Assembly (NCBI GenBank): GCA_948099385.1
Contig: CANUEZ040000140.1
Coordinates: 4,712,001 to 4,776,000 of the forward strand
Direction: 5' to 3'
DNA length: 64,000 bases
DNA from: Fasciola hepatica
Lineage: Eukaryota; Platyhelminthes; Trematoda; Plagiorchiida; Fasciolidae
Positions 36,499-48,901 of the stretch are shown here, in pieces; position 1 is the first letter of the stretch; each line of letters starts with the position of its first letter. The position numbers and the translations under genes were made by a program. The notes beneath the pieces are model-generated. The model searched no databases and had not been told where the DNA came from. It saw only the letters and a list, made by a program, of their open reading frames with translations.

Positions 36499-37469
36499 GT
36501 AAGTCTATCGCCTTAACATGACAGTATTCGTGTTTTATTTTGACAAACAACAAGTATTGTATGGCCTCAAGGATAATATCAAGTTAGACTGTTCCACCGC
36601 CTAGAAATTAGCAAATCTGTTCGTACAATTTCATGGCTAATTTTTTGGCAAGCTACTTCAAGAATCGGAGGCTATATTTCCCGTTATTAGAATGCTTCTG
36701 CAACTCACTTCTGGTCTAGTTCTCTTTCGCAGTACTATGTCAGATATTACTTTCCAGATCAGCAATTTCTAGGTCCACAAATTCAAAAACTCATTTAGGA
36801 CATTCAATCTTGACCTTGTGATTCCAAGAGTTGCAATTTCAGTGAATGTTCTAAGCAACACAATTGATTCTTTTCCGTCAGGCTTCTAAATTCTATCTCC
36901 ATTGACACCATGTTTTCCTGTGTTATCCAGGAGCGGGATTTGTTCAGAACAACCTTGTCTTTGCGGATTTCTCTCTCCCCATATGTTGAATTCATGTGGT
37001 CTCGTGTGCAAGTGCTCGCATGGTCTTACATTTTCACCTACTGAAATCATTTTTTTCTCTATTTCTGTTATGTATGAAGTATCAATCGGCATATGACTAT
37101 TTCACTGCTTACCCGAAAGCCTATTTTAGCCATACCGCAGTAACCACTGACGCGAACTGAAATATAAACGTTTATTTTCCTAACATTTGGAGTGTATTTA
37201 AACTCAATATCTTTGCTGCTTGCGATTATTAGCAGAGTTGTCACTAAAAGCTGAAAAATCCCCCTTTTTAACGAGAGTGTTATTAGTTCGAGGAGCCAGA
37301 ACCTCATATGATGGAATTTACTGACCAAAGCCGCGTATCGGAATCAAATCGGAGATACTTGGCTTTTCAGGCAGATGCCATACAAACTGACCTATCGTAG
37401 TACTGCCAGTCGGGTGTGAATAACGCAAGTGAATACCCAATGATATGCGGACCACTATTTTAATGATAC
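36499..37469. other. Presumed intron
   Basis: It follows the GTAAGT donor. It holds only repeat-like and chance frames (for example 36804-37096 on both strands). Confidence 0.35.
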
Positions 37470-37735
37470 ACAACAACCGTGCTGGTTTTAATAAATGCAC
37501 TAGCTTCGTCGGTCGCTTCCCAATGGTACGAACAGCACACGGATGAAAGTGACGCATTGGACTTTGAAATATATTCACGGAATGTATCATTGGTACAGGG
37601 AGCCTGAATCTTATATAATGCAAAGTCTACTTGCACTTTTGGCATCCAAAGTCCAATGCTGCTGCCGGGAATCGAACTGAGGACCTTTCCGGTTAACGGG
37701 CAGATGCTTTGCCATCTACATTGTCTTCATTTTTA
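37470..37735 (-). repeat. tRNA-derived SINE, family 3 copy A
   Basis: On the minus strand a head with TAGATGGCAAAGC (A-box-like, forward 37707-37719) and GTTCGATTCC (B box, forward 37668-37677) is followed by a body. The body contains GGACTTTGGATGCC, CAAGTAGACTTTGCA and AAGATTCAGGCTCC, and is shared with 19740-19860 and 51050-51165. The end of the element toward 37470 is uncertain. Confidence 0.7.
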
Positions 37736-40283
37736 ACTTTGGGCACTGAACAACACTGACCAGTTCATGACTTCGGTAAGATGATCCGAACGTCCAAATG
37801 TACGGACCTCGTGAGGATTTGTGACCACTATGAGACACAAATAACGCCTTGGTACGAACAGGGCCCAGAATACTGGGATTTAGAACGTTGCAGTAATCTG
37901 CCAAGCAGTTTTATAGTAGTAAAGTGCGTCTACAAGGACTCCAATGTCATAAGCAGTTAAGAACTTCTATTGAACTTCGCATTGTTCGATAACCATCAAA
38001 ACCATCGAAATAAAAGGATTTGTTGTCCCGAAATCACATATTCCCCACAAGTCCTGATATATTCGGTTGTAAGCATGATAATTTTCTACGCTTCGCGACT
38101 GACCATATAAAGCAATTTTTGAACGGCTATTTCCAGGTAACCCTGGAGACACAAAACCCCTCAGTTGTGATGTGGTCAATCTCACAGGATATCGTCATGC
38201 CCCTCGTAATTGGTTACTGGTCATGTCACAAAGCCTCGAATATATAACAGGTGTGAAATTAAAGGGTTTGAAGTTTTTGAAAATACCTCCAGTACTTGAT
38301 CAAACTGACCCCGGTCGGCTCCGGCTGAAGCCATAAGTGGATCGGTGGTCTCAGTTATGTTGACTGTATAGTGTAACTTGGTTCAATGAACTAACTCTAT
38401 CACTAGTCTCCAAAACCTGAGCATCTTACTAATATTCTGTGAGTAAAAACATCGATTGAGTATATTTATTGGTACCATTCTGAGTACATAGTTTTGAAGC
38501 GTTATGCGATATATACTATCAATCGGCCACCCTCTCTATTCACTTCAGATTACATGAATCAAACCCAAGATCTTCGACACATCAATTGACTATACAGACC
38601 GACAAGTTCCGGTTAAGAACACGTCATTTAATATTATTATCTGGCATTTACACAATGACTAGTAGTGGGTTTATTAGAAATGTGTGATATTTCGCTTAAC
38701 TTGAACTCTTATTTTTACTTAGTCAGATTCCCGCTTTGACATCAAGACCTAAAAAGGACAGTTGCGAAAAGAGAATTTTGGATCAATAGACCAATCAGCA
38801 ACTTCAGCAAAACGTTTAGCTCCACGGGAAATTGACTATGTTTGAGCACAACAAATTCCACCATTCACCCATAGCCTGGACAATTGTGGTCCATATGGAT
38901 CATCGTCTGCTTGAAAGATAAGATAACACGCGATCTTACAATCTTTCGGTGGACATCTAGGTTCTTCTGGAAAGATATGGTTTATCCACTTATCATGACA
39001 GCTGAAGCCATAGGAGTGGGAATGCCAAAGCCAAAGCTCTTTACACAAAGCAACCTTGTGTGTGCGTGGTTGTTTGTTTTGTGGTAGTACCGTGTGATCT
39101 GTAAGTAGCTTTCATGGAGAGATTCAACATATTTCAGTTCTTGTACTCACTGCTTCCATAATCAGAATTAATATACAAAAGGTCAATCAATTCTATTCTC
39201 CAAACCATAGTGCTCCATTCTGTTTTCAGTGTACCGGATTTCTTTTGGCCACACTTATTTATTGATAGTTATGGCTACACGTTCACCTGTCATTTGTGTT
39301 AATCATTATTTGTAAACGACTGAATAGAAAAACGGAAATGGGACCCTCTGTTTATGAGCTTTTTCAGGAATTAAAAGATATTCTGTGCAGCCCGAAATGA
39401 ATGAAATTGTTTTGTCTTGCGAACGGACAATATAGCTTTCCTATCACGGGTTTAATTGTACCACGATATGACCTGTTCTCCAAGTCTACGGATGATTATT
39501 TTTACAACAGGTTGGAACTGATTTGCTCCATTACACTGAAGAATGGACATCCAGGGCATAATTAGGATATGAATAATCATTCGCGCATAAAAACCTTCCT
39601 TATGCTTTCAAAAACATTTGTCCATACGGAACAGCCACTGAAGAAATGAAGATCATCGCCTACTTGTGCCTGCCCCTTGCGAACAGAAAAATAATCAAAT
39701 TTCTTCAACTTCCTCGGTCGCAAGTCGAGTATCATCACCAAATTATACAACCCAGATCACCCAAGTGCTACTTCCTAATCGATTATACTGTGCCACTCGG
39801 ACTTTAACCCACCAACCATTTTTTCCTTCGAAATTACCTCTGACCAATTTCAACTCTAAAATTGGCTAATCTACAAAGCCTGGAGAAGGAATCGTTGAAG
39901 GCAAACGTTCACATTTAAACTGCAGTTCTCTTTTGGTCGTGAAAATTTCTCCGACTGACCATGAAATGTAAACCTCTGAAAACTCACGAAAGCGCTAAAC
40001 TGTTGGTTCAAGTTACCAGAAATTCTCTTGTCGCCGATCCAAATATAGCTCAAACGGCGACGTGATATCTTTTAAGTTGTAAGCGTCAATAAGTTAGAAC
40101 CTCCTGAAATCATAGTGTATGATGAATACATTGTAAGTTTTAACTCATTTTTCTGTCAAACTACCCAAGTGGTGACAACAGCGGGGTGTAAATGTTACCT
40201 TCGCGTTGTAGTACGCTCCGACTCAGAAGATGTTCACTAGGGCACTTTATCGTTGCCTGTTTATCGTATTGCATACATTAGCA
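37736..40283. other. Stretch without a recognised gene
   Basis: An acceptor TTTCCAG at 38137 and a donor ACAG|GTGTGA at 38250 bracket a 113-nt segment. It does not chain in frame with the signal exon at 36418, so it is not called. Otherwise AT-rich and featureless. Confidence 0.35.
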
Positions 40284-40324
40284 TGCATCGACGAATGCGT
40301 GCCACGCATTTCCGTGTCGATGCA
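40284..40324. repeat. Compact 41-bp hairpin
   Basis: TGCATCGAC (40284-40292) pairs with GTCGATGCA (40316-40324), and inside it AATGCGTG pairs with CACGCATT around a single base. The two stems are separated by a small asymmetric internal loop. It is GC-richer than the flanks. It is too short for an animal pre-miRNA. Confidence 0.8.
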
Positions 40325-41625
40325 CAGTAAGCTATTGAAATTCAACCCAGGTAGTTGAAAGGACAGCACAAACGTAGAATGACTTCCTATCGTTTAGTTT
40401 GTGCATTCTCGACCACGAGTGTTGACACCTAATAGACAATATAAAGCTTGTTCGTGCATTGAAAAGGGAAATCATTTTTTGCAGTTCTAGTCCTCATAAC
40501 AGAAGGAACGTAAGTGAAAAAGTTAATAATTGACCGAAGGATGAAGAAACACCTACCGCGGAATAAATGTGATAAAAAATGTGTTCTACGTCTTTGCCCT
40601 AAATTTACTCTGAATTACTCGCTGATAGATTTGTTTGACATGAATGCACAAGTTAGTTTTTTTTGTCCTAAAATCTGTGCATACATGTGAAAGTCTAGTT
40701 TTGCGATACTAATTCTTCCGATTATGCTATTTTCCTAAGCTCCAAAAAGTTACAAATCTAAAGTCGATGTTCTCGTCACCGACGACAACGTTCACCGTTC
40801 TGTTAAGGACGTTTGAAAGCTGTCTGTACGGAGTTTAATCGACAAAGTTCTTCGTGTACCACAAGTACGCTAAGCGTTAAACATTATTCATTTTATCTAG
40901 TACTGTTGTATCTTGTGATACGGATTTCGGGAAACGCGGGTATATTGAGTCTCTGCATTTTTGAGTTTGAAGAAAAGAATCACAGAACACCGAAAGGTGA
41001 AACTTGAATTCCTCTTTCATTCATTCTGACCAAAATTGAATCATTTTTATGACCTGGTTTTGAGTATGTCCACTACCGTTTTCCTATTTTTGTTGTGAAT
41101 CGTTGTCGCAAAAGAAGACTCTCTTCTGCTAGTTCTAAATAAAAGTGACTGAAATTCGCAAACGCATTAATTTTCCCTTATTGGTTTGAAGAACCATGAT
41201 ATTGTTTTTTTACCGTCCGCCGTGTACTGTGATTTGGCTCTCATATTTGCATAGTTCAACTTGTGCAAAGCAGCTTCACTTTACTATGGTAAATGACTAA
41301 TAGCTGATCGAGGGGAAGCCAAAAGAAAACACAAGACCATGACAAGAATCTCAGACTGATCATCCTCTTTGAGTTTGCATTGCTCGAGCATGAAAGGAGA
41401 CTGGGAGTATCTAGATTTGATGGCCAAGATCTAACCACTTGCTTTCATGAATTTCATACGAGCTTGTCTGTAGCCTCAGAAGGTTTCTGCTTCACTGTAA
41501 TCAGTCAGACCTTTTTGTTCTGCACTTACGTATGATCCAAGTTTGGAGTACAATTCATAATCGTGTTTCATCATTCACCTCTGGTCATGAATGCGGAAAA
41601 AAGTATAGCTGGACACTCACGGCAA
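40325..41625. other. Stretch without a recognised gene
   Basis: AT-rich; frames of up to 64 codons. No features seen. Confidence 0.4.
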
Positions 41626-42180
41626 TATCAGGAACAACCGTGTTTATCTAGCCTTGATATTTTGAGTGAAAAACCTAACACGCTCTCATTAGGCAAAGCA
41701 AGTTGACGGACGCCTCTCCATGTAGCCTGTAGGAGAGTGACGACTCTAGTGGTTAGCCACGAACAGGTGAGCAACAGCTTATCGAATAAGAGGTCGCCGA
41801 AGGTCAATGGCGTGTCACTGGAGGGTTCTTGCATGGCTAGGCAATGTTTACACGAAAACCGTAGATGCTGGTAGAAAGTGGTGGCCAGTCACTTAACGAA
41901 GGCACTACCTTTTGTCTTTAGACCAGCTGTCCTGAGCGGGGAGGGATGCACCAAAACCCGTTGGGCATCCTCGACCGGTAGACCACTATCCAAAAGACGC
42001 ATGAACCACTGGATCGGTCACCTGATCCCAGCACACGAAGTACCTGTCGCTCGAAAGGTTGCACTTTGTTGTGCACCGGCCAGAAGTGCTACCTCAGACG
42101 AAAGACAACTGACTTTGGGTGTGTCTGTTCTTACATTATATTCCCGAAACTGTTCATGGAGTCCTTGAGGGCAGCTCATT
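41626..42180. repeat. GC-richer island, probable old repeat
   Basis: Base composition is visibly richer in G and C than on either side. Long stretches are open on both strands (41878-42168 plus; 41628-41834 minus), which is common in decayed retroposon coding DNA. I could not match a domain. It could be an old retroelement leader or a diverged exon. Confidence 0.3.
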
Positions 42181-42269
42181 CTTTCGCAGGAACTAATCGT
42201 GAAAAATTTAAAGCAGAATCAAGAGCGATAACGAGCAGGAGAACGAAAAATAATTACCTACAAGCAATA

Positions 42270-42312
42270 TAACTGAGAGTGGCAAGCGAGGTTCGAACCT
42301 CGGGAGGCGAAT
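42270..42312. repeat. B-box palindrome, SINE fragment
   Basis: CGAGGTTCGAACCTCG (42287-42302) is a perfect 16-bp palindrome that contains a B-box-like GGTTCGAACC on both strands. The context GGCAAGCGAGG.. and CGGGAGGCGA resembles the T-arm region of the family 1 heads. No A box at the right distance was found on either strand. Confidence 0.4.
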
Positions 42313-44449
42313 CCAAAAGGCTGGTCATGAGAAATGGAGTAAGTTACTCTTATCATTGAACTTGGGTTGCAACAACCAGCAGTTATTATGTATTACGCAA
42401 CATCTCGTCAGTCAAAGAAAAATGTGATTCAATGAAAATATTGTTTTCAAAGCTTTTATCGTAGCTTCAGAAAGCTATCCAAGGAATAAGGGGAATAACT
42501 GTACGTAACATTTCACTTGGCCACAGTATACACATAATTCATTTCTAGTGGCATCCGATTTCCTGCTGAAAGTTTACTACATTTTCAATATAGATCTTAA
42601 TCAGACACACGTTTAGTCAAAGCGAATATCTGAAAAATGTCATTCGTGTGTGTTTTCAGAGACTATCTAGCACAGTTAAGTTGGTTTAATAAATAATATA
42701 AACAGTGATTTCGTAGCGCATCACATGCTGTCCAAAATCATCATCCAGAATTTTAAAATTAATCAATAAAAATTTTTGACACAACAATATAGAGAATGTT
42801 TTTTCCCTCATAAAAGTGGAGAAATCTTCAAAGTGAGTTCCCCAAAGAAGTTGGAAAATAACAGCAGTCACAGTTACGAAGGATTATGCTTTGTTTAAAG
42901 ATAACTATTTTTATCAGGTATTGGAACTACAAATTAACTGCAATGCTTGCCATTTTTGACTACACAATGAACAGTAAATATCCGTTAGATAAAATTCCCA
43001 TAATGGATAAAGCAAATCAGCAAAATCTAGTAGTTCTGTCACACTGTTACCTGGTCAAATGCAAGCAGTTGTTAGTTCTTGGAAAAATTCATGGATTAGG
43101 ACTCCAGATTTCTTTAGGTTTGACGCAAAACTGGTGAATTTTAGCAGAACAATGGTAGTGGAAAGTGCTTCCTCGAAGAAGTTCCTTACTCTTTGGTATT
43201 TTTTATTGTGCATATCTACATCAAACTGCTACAGCCAGAAATCATTTCAAACAAAACGAAAGTTTTGAATGACAGCAACCTTTGTGCAATGCGCTTTCGC
43301 AATGGGCTACCGTCGTCATAATGTAGAATCCCATTACTAACCGGAAAATAGATTCTAAACGAACAGTTCCGGTACTAATTAGACAATGTGCGTGACTCGG
43401 AGAAAATATCCGACTCTAGGAAGCAGACCCTGTTTTTCCGTCTCTTCCATGCTTCTCGCTAAAACCGCGAAAGGTTTTTGGTTTTTCTGAACGTGGTTTA
43501 CACTCGGGAACTGCGGTTTACGGCTCTGTAGACATAACAGTCTCTCACACCACTTAGACTCACAAGTTAAATAAGAAACGCCATCAAACACGCTGGAAAT
43601 CTTGAGAATAAGAGACAGTCCTTTCATAAGATTATTTTCTGGAGAATAATCAGTGGTCCCCTAGTCATAGCAGGGTCATGGATCCAACACTTCGGATCCG
43701 TTTCGTTAAGCATTTCGGAAATTATCGGGTGTGGTACATGTATCTGTCGTATAGCATATAGCAACAGCTCGATACACATATGCAGAACTGAGCTTTCTAC
43801 CAGCTGATCATTATGAGTTATAGGCTGAATCGGGCCCGTTAATTATCAGGTTTTCCGGCTTGAGTCACAATCTAAGGTGAAGTAACTGAATTCGGTAGTT
43901 TATCCGGGATGTCTTCGTTTCACTTAGAATCCTCCTGAGATCTCTTTCTAGAATTCTGGTGATTGCTGAGTGATGATGACCACCACTGTATCACGTATGG
44001 TTGACTTAGAGAAAGCCATTGTGTTTTTCCGGATAGCGTAACGGTTGGTTGGCCTGTCAGACTGGAGACTATTTGCCTCCGACTGAGATTGGGTCGGCAT
44101 GCACTACATGAGGTTTCTAAAGATTCAGGTTAAAGAATGGCAAAGTTAGTGGTTACTGCAAGGTAAATTATTTCGTAAAATCACTGCTTACATTAGTTCG
44201 TGTATTATGTAACCTTCGAGACAATCGACGTATTCTTAAGCTCGTATTCCTAATTAAATTTACCAGGATGACTGTTTACTCAAAGATCAGAACTAGAATT
44301 CGATCACTCGTAAAATGAAATAAAAATTTTTTGGTAGAAAGACTGCAGCCAATGAAAGACTACCGAGTAGCGGAGGTGATCGGTGAAGACGAGGCTAGAA
44401 CCCGAAGAGTTAGGCTATGAATGACACGATGATGACCAGCGGACCGTCG
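42313..44449. other. Stretch without a recognised gene
   Basis: A minus-strand frame at 43379-43627 starts with ATG (MKGLSLILKISSVFDG..), with a GTGAGT donor after 21 codons. It could be a first exon, but nothing else supports it. The plus-strand frames at 42886-43268 are not convincing. Confidence 0.3.
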
Positions 44450-44702
44450 CCGGTGGCCGTCGAGTGGTTTAGAGTGTATGATTACCACCTCGGAGGTCGG
44501 AGGCTTGAGTTCGCCACTACCGGTGACTCTGGTGGTAAACCGTAATCCACTACCATCCTGATGGCTACCACACCGGAGCTGCTGAGACATTGTTTAGTTC
44601 TCCACTCCAAGTCAAAGTCTGGTTGCCGGCTATGCCTAGTAGTACGGTGAGCCTTCGAGGTTCCACTGAACTCACGCGCATACACGTAATACAAATAAAA
44701 AG
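44450..44702 (+). repeat. tRNA-derived SINE, family 1 copy B
   Basis: A box TGGCCGTCGAGTGG (44454-44467), B-box-like AGGCTTGAGTTCG (44500-44512), then CGGTGACTCTGGTGGTAA, CTCCACTCCAAGTC, AGTAGTACGGTGAGC, and a tail ATACAAATAAAAA at 44689-44701. Block order and length match copy A at 9676-9939. The B box has lost its consensus, so this copy is old. Confidence 0.75.
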
Positions 44703-45446
44703 CCCTTAGCTCGAGCATTCATTCTGGCACCTATTTAGTTTGTTTGAAGGAATCTCGGTTAGACAAATACGTTAAAGATGGGTTTTTGTGGTTATGCGAT
44801 ACTGAGTTCTACTGAGGAAAGAGAAACTTAAGCAAGCAGAAGACCAGAAACTGAGTTATAACACATATCCAATAGTCTTGTCAATCCAAGTCTGATGTTA
44901 TTTTTAACTATACGTCAAAGGTTACTGAATGTTTAAGCGTCCAGTGTTACTCAAGATTTTCACAAAATAAAAACCATAATCACTAACATGTACCTTACTC
45001 CGTCTTGTTTGCCATAGGATCCAACTTCTCTCTTCGGCTTGTACGTACCATTTATCTTTCACTTATTAGATAAGAACCTAAACTGGATTATTGATCTCCT
45101 CTGTTAAGCTAACACTTAGTCACGAGTTCCTATTAAGCTGATAGATAGTTATAAATTCACCACCGGAAGAAACTTCCTTCTACCTAGAATGATCACTGGT
45201 CATCCCCGTATATATTCCGGTATTCGTGGCCCCTTGGTCTTACGAACGATCAGCATCTGTCTATGAAAAACGTGTACAGTCAATACGGATAAATCTTTAG
45301 TTCAGCTATTTCTCATCTAAGAATATTCCTCGACCTGCTAGATCTCTCATAACTGTTGCTTTACGGTCCTCGTGCCACTATTAGCCATTACTTTGTTGTG
45401 TTAGTCTCGTGATCAGTACACTGTGGAAACTATCTTTTGTATGCAG

Positions 45447-45482
45447 CTGCGGTATGGGGCTCTCGGTTTCCGAACTTGCTAC
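45447..45482 (+). CDS. Candidate 36-nt micro-exon
   Basis: A 36-nt segment lies between a good acceptor (CTATCTTTTGTATGCAG, ending 45446) and a consensus donor C|GTAAGC at 45483. The length is divisible by three. Read in phase 1 it encodes AVWGSRFPNLL and leaves one base. The next candidate exon at 46295 starts with two bases that complete a codon, so the two join in frame. Short in-frame exons of this kind are characteristic of fluke micro-exon genes, but a single example is not proof. Confidence 0.38.
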
Positions 45483-45663
45483 GTAAGCTGAAGGAAAGTG
45501 CTCACAAGTCCCACGATAACAGCATACAAGATTTCCAAAAGTCATTTAGAATCACAGACACAATCGGATTCCAAAACATAATGATAAAACGAGTTTGGAA
45601 GGTTATAACTCGCACTCCAGCGAATAACTACTCCAAAAATTACTTATTTAACAACAGCACTTT

Positions 45664-45710
45664 CGTTGTTGTTGTTGGTGTTTTTGTTGCTGTCTTTGTT
45701 GTTGGTAATA
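45664..45710 (+). repeat. TTG-rich simple sequence
   Basis: Imperfect (TTG)n with interruptions. It inflates a chance frame of 165 codons at 45437-45934. Confidence 0.6.
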
Positions 45711-46294
45711 CTGCCGCTGATTTCGTATGTTATCCTTTTTGTTTCTCGGTTCTCCTGGAAACATTTTTATGGGAAAAAACGTTCCCAAGTCCAGAATATC
45801 AAGAAATTCATTTTCAGCCAATTAGATTATTGTGGAACTTCCTTGCAACCCAAAGGGACGAAAAAATAATGTACTGGGTTTTGCCGAACTCTTTTTTATT
45901 CATTAAAACTTGCAGTTTATTTAAAAGCTACTAAAGTAGAATGACCGTAATTACTAGTGTAAATGTGCTCGCAATTTAGCACTTCCAACTTAGGCAGATG
46001 CCAAACGTGAAGAGGTATTAGAGTACAGGTGTTATCGAAGTTCGCTTGATGAACAGTTCGATTCGTTGTGAGTCTTTATGTGATTTTATTCATTTCATAC
46101 CTGAAGTAGGTTTGCCGTATAAAAATCAGTCTGTCGTAATTTTGCTTACGTTTGTTTTGTAGTGCCCCCCGAAAGAATGAAATTACCCGACCTTGGTTAC
46201 CATGACAGATGTGCCTCACGTTTAAAGGATGAAGTTTAGCAAGCCGTCGAATTTGATTAATTTTTAAGGCCACAAATATCCTTTTCACTATCAG

Positions 46295-46602
46295 TGTTTT
46301 TGATCACTGGTGAACCGATACTCATTCTACCGGGTGAGGTTTATTTTCTACTGATGCTTCCACGGTATAAGCGCCAAGTAGTAGAAAGCAAAACTAATGT
46401 GAACACATTTGGAGAATACTCACCTTTCCATAGCAGTTTCTGTCCCGGTGATAGACTCACTGGCGAAACATTATCGGTTCATTGTGAACGCCTGACTCTG
46501 ACATCAAGATCAAATGAACATCACTTGTTGAGCATCCACTTTTTCGGAGATGGACCAATGTCCTTTCCAGAAGAAACCGACGAAGTTGTGATAACTCATT
46601 AG
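46295..46602 (+). CDS. Terminal exon of an unidentified gene, polyA signal nearby
   Basis: An acceptor (CCTTTTCACTATCAG, ending 46294) opens a 102-codon frame to TAG at 46600-46602. AATAAA at 46645-46650 lies 43 bases after the stop, a tight and convincing gene end. The peptide begins FLITGEPILILPGEVYFLLM (hydrophobic, strand-like), then PRYKRQ, a middle with SSFCPGDRLTGE and SVHCERLTLTS, and ends FPEETDEVVITH. There are two cysteines and no recognised domain. The exon is entered in phase 1, compatible with the micro-exon at 45447-45482. It might belong to a secreted or membrane protein; the function is unknown. Confidence 0.45.
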
Positions 46603-46644
46603 GCAGGTGTTTCTGTGCTAGATATTCCTCCGAATCTTTCCGTA

Positions 46645-46650
46645 AATAAA
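46645..46650 (+). terminator. AATAAA polyadenylation signal
   Basis: Canonical hexamer 43 bases after the stop of the exon ending at 46602, followed by an A-rich run and a T-rich stretch. Confidence 0.5.
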
Positions 46651-48511
46651 AAAAGGTTTTATATTATTCGTGTAAAATGTCCTGTCAGTTAGAGACCCAG
46701 TAGGAAAAAACCAACACGCCCCACTTGAATATTGATTGTTCGGACATTTTTACAGAGAAAGCACAAACCAGAATAGATTTTTCTGGAGAGAATATTTCTC
46801 AGTAAAGTTTCGTGCATCAATGCAATTAACGGTGAATTAAAGTGTGTTGCTTCATTTTTCGGCCTGCCTTATTTCGGCAATTATGAGCCCAACAAATGGA
46901 ATACCATGAATCTTTTCCCCTATCGACTTACTTTCTATATCCTATGGAGAGAAATTGAGGGTTCCTGAAAACGTAACTGATGATAAGAAATAACACAGAG
47001 AAACTTTGTCCAGCGATGTGTGATGTGGTTTAGCTCATTAGGCCGGTTTATACGGTCGGCATGAAATCATGATCAATCTTATTCAAACAGTGTTATTCAC
47101 GACCTTACAAACAACGCAATATTCATCGGGCTGAGAAAATGAATTTTTCCAATCTGTCGGATCAAATGTTTCCTTGGGAGAACTACTTTACCGTCTGATA
47201 CTGCACCAGGCGTCACATGTGGATATTCGTCTCATAGTCTTGAGCATATCTATTCGTTTATGATGAGCTTTCACAGTAGCGATGCTACGAGCACTTTATA
47301 TTTTCAGTGGCCACAACTGCCACGTAACAGCTGTGGTTTGGTTATGGTGGAGAGTTTATTCTCAGTGTGGAGGTAATATGGTAAACTTTATTCTTCGCGT
47401 TTGATATCAGAGGAAAAATTATGCTAGTAATTGAGTGCTGGATAACTAGGGGTATCATCGATGGGGTGGTAATTTCTATGCACAAAAGCTGAACCAATTT
47501 ACTGAAAACTTATGGAAGTCAACATATTATCGGCCAAAGAATAGCTTACACGTTGAGCATTATTGTAGAATTTTGTGCGGGAACGAAGGCCTCTTATTTT
47601 TCCGTCTGTGTTTCACAAACTGACGTCTTTAAGGATCATTGTCGTACACAAAATGGGAGAATTTTTCTAATGTATCGCGCTATGTCCTTCTCGGATAGAA
47701 AATGTAGCCGCAATTGCTGCAGTACTTGACAGTTACCAAGTGGTAGGTGTCGACAATATAAAATAATTACCTCAAGCGGCAGCTTTTCGTGTAAGGGAAG
47801 GATAAGTTCGGAAAAATTGTGACTTCATTCAAAATCAGGCTTTCCTCGTGGATGATTAGAAAAACCCTTACATACGGCTTCCATCAATGGAGATTACCAT
47901 TTGATTCTCCTTACAAACGATTCTTTCCACTGATATGACCTGCGCACACAGATCTAGGAAAAAGGTGGAAATATTTCGCCACTTTGAGGGTATCACGGTT
48001 AGTCTCAATCCGCTTTTTTAAACTGTCTGCTCACAGTGGATCCGCAAACTCAAGGATTTCCAAGCCCACCTAACTTCACCACAAACAAATAGTTCCATTA
48101 CGTAGTCGTACACCTTCCTTGATGAATACTTCACATTTACTCCACACGGGAAAGTTCCAGCAATTTGAAGGAGGTGAGGGGAGATGAATGCGTAAACTAA
48201 TAAGGCGTAAATTACGTGTCTTATCCTTGAACCCGGAAGTTTTTGGTCCAAGTGCAATCATTCAGTGAATGCATATCACATATACCCACTCAGCAGTACC
48301 TGGAAGAAGGGGAATAAAGACTAATTTATTGAACTGAAAGCTTTTGGCTGCAAACAAAACATAACAACTTGGCGGTCTGAATTGTTCACCCATCTAATAT
48401 CTACCCCGAAAACTCTAGCAACACGGCATGATATGGATCAATGTGTTGGAATCGAGCTTGGTTCGGAAAGTACCAAAAAATCAAAGCTCCCATCGAAACT
48501 ATGTACTAAAA
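46651..48511. other. Stretch without a recognised gene
   Basis: AT-rich; minus-strand frames at 48018-48261 overlap each other and are not protein-like. Confidence 0.4.
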
Positions 48512-48690
48512 GTTTATTGTTCAGTAACACAGCGTAGTCGAAATGTTTTGTTAGTTTGTCGATGTTTCGGTCACCACGGGTAACTTTTTTCACGAATGTA
48601 AAATCAGTCTTAAAAAAGTTGCCCGTGGTGACCGAAAAGTCGACGACCTAACAACCATTACAACTACGATGTGTTATTGAGTAATTAGAT
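48512..48690. repeat. Foldback/MITE-like palindrome with ~78-bp arms
   Basis: The inner arms TTTCGGTCACCACGGGTAAC and GTTGCCCGTGGTGACCGAAA are near-perfect inverses, flanked by GTCGATG and AAGTCGAC. The palindrome continues outward with CAGTAACACAGCGTAGTCG against ACTACGATGTGTTATTGAG. Arms are about 48512-48590 and 48612-48690 with a 21-base spacer. Identity is about 78 percent overall and over 90 percent in the inner third. Confidence 0.88.
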
Positions 48691-48852
48691 TTTACTACTG
48701 TACGATATAGTTCTTTGTTTCTACGTCATAAGTACAAAAAAGTGGATACTGAAGGTGGATTCATTAAATTTTTGATTTTACTATCAAAGAAGTTGCCTTA
48801 GCCTTGCTCTAAAAGGTGTCCGAGACCACACGAGATCAGTCATAAGATGAGC

Positions 48853-48854
<2 letters not shown>

Positions 48855-48899
<45 letters not shown>
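48855..48899. repeat. (AT)n microsatellite
   Basis: Uninterrupted AT dinucleotides over 45 bases, about 22 units. Confidence 0.98.

Positions 48900-48901
<2 letters not shown>

Noticed and set aside
38138..38250. 113-nt segment between TTTCCAG and ACAG|GTGTGA, one frame with an NLT glycosylation site
   Set aside because: In phase 0 from the 36418 exon it meets a stop before the donor. No upstream exon of the needed phase was found.
40284..40324. Pre-miRNA
   Set aside because: The hairpin is only 41 nt with almost no terminal loop, too short for Dicer processing. I saw no known flatworm miRNA sequence (let-7, miR-71, bantam, miR-36 types) in the window.
45437..45934. 165-codon plus-strand open frame
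   Set aside because: It lacks an ATG supported by context, runs through a TTG simple repeat and an AT-rich stretch, and contains strong internal splice signals. Only the 36-nt segment is kept.
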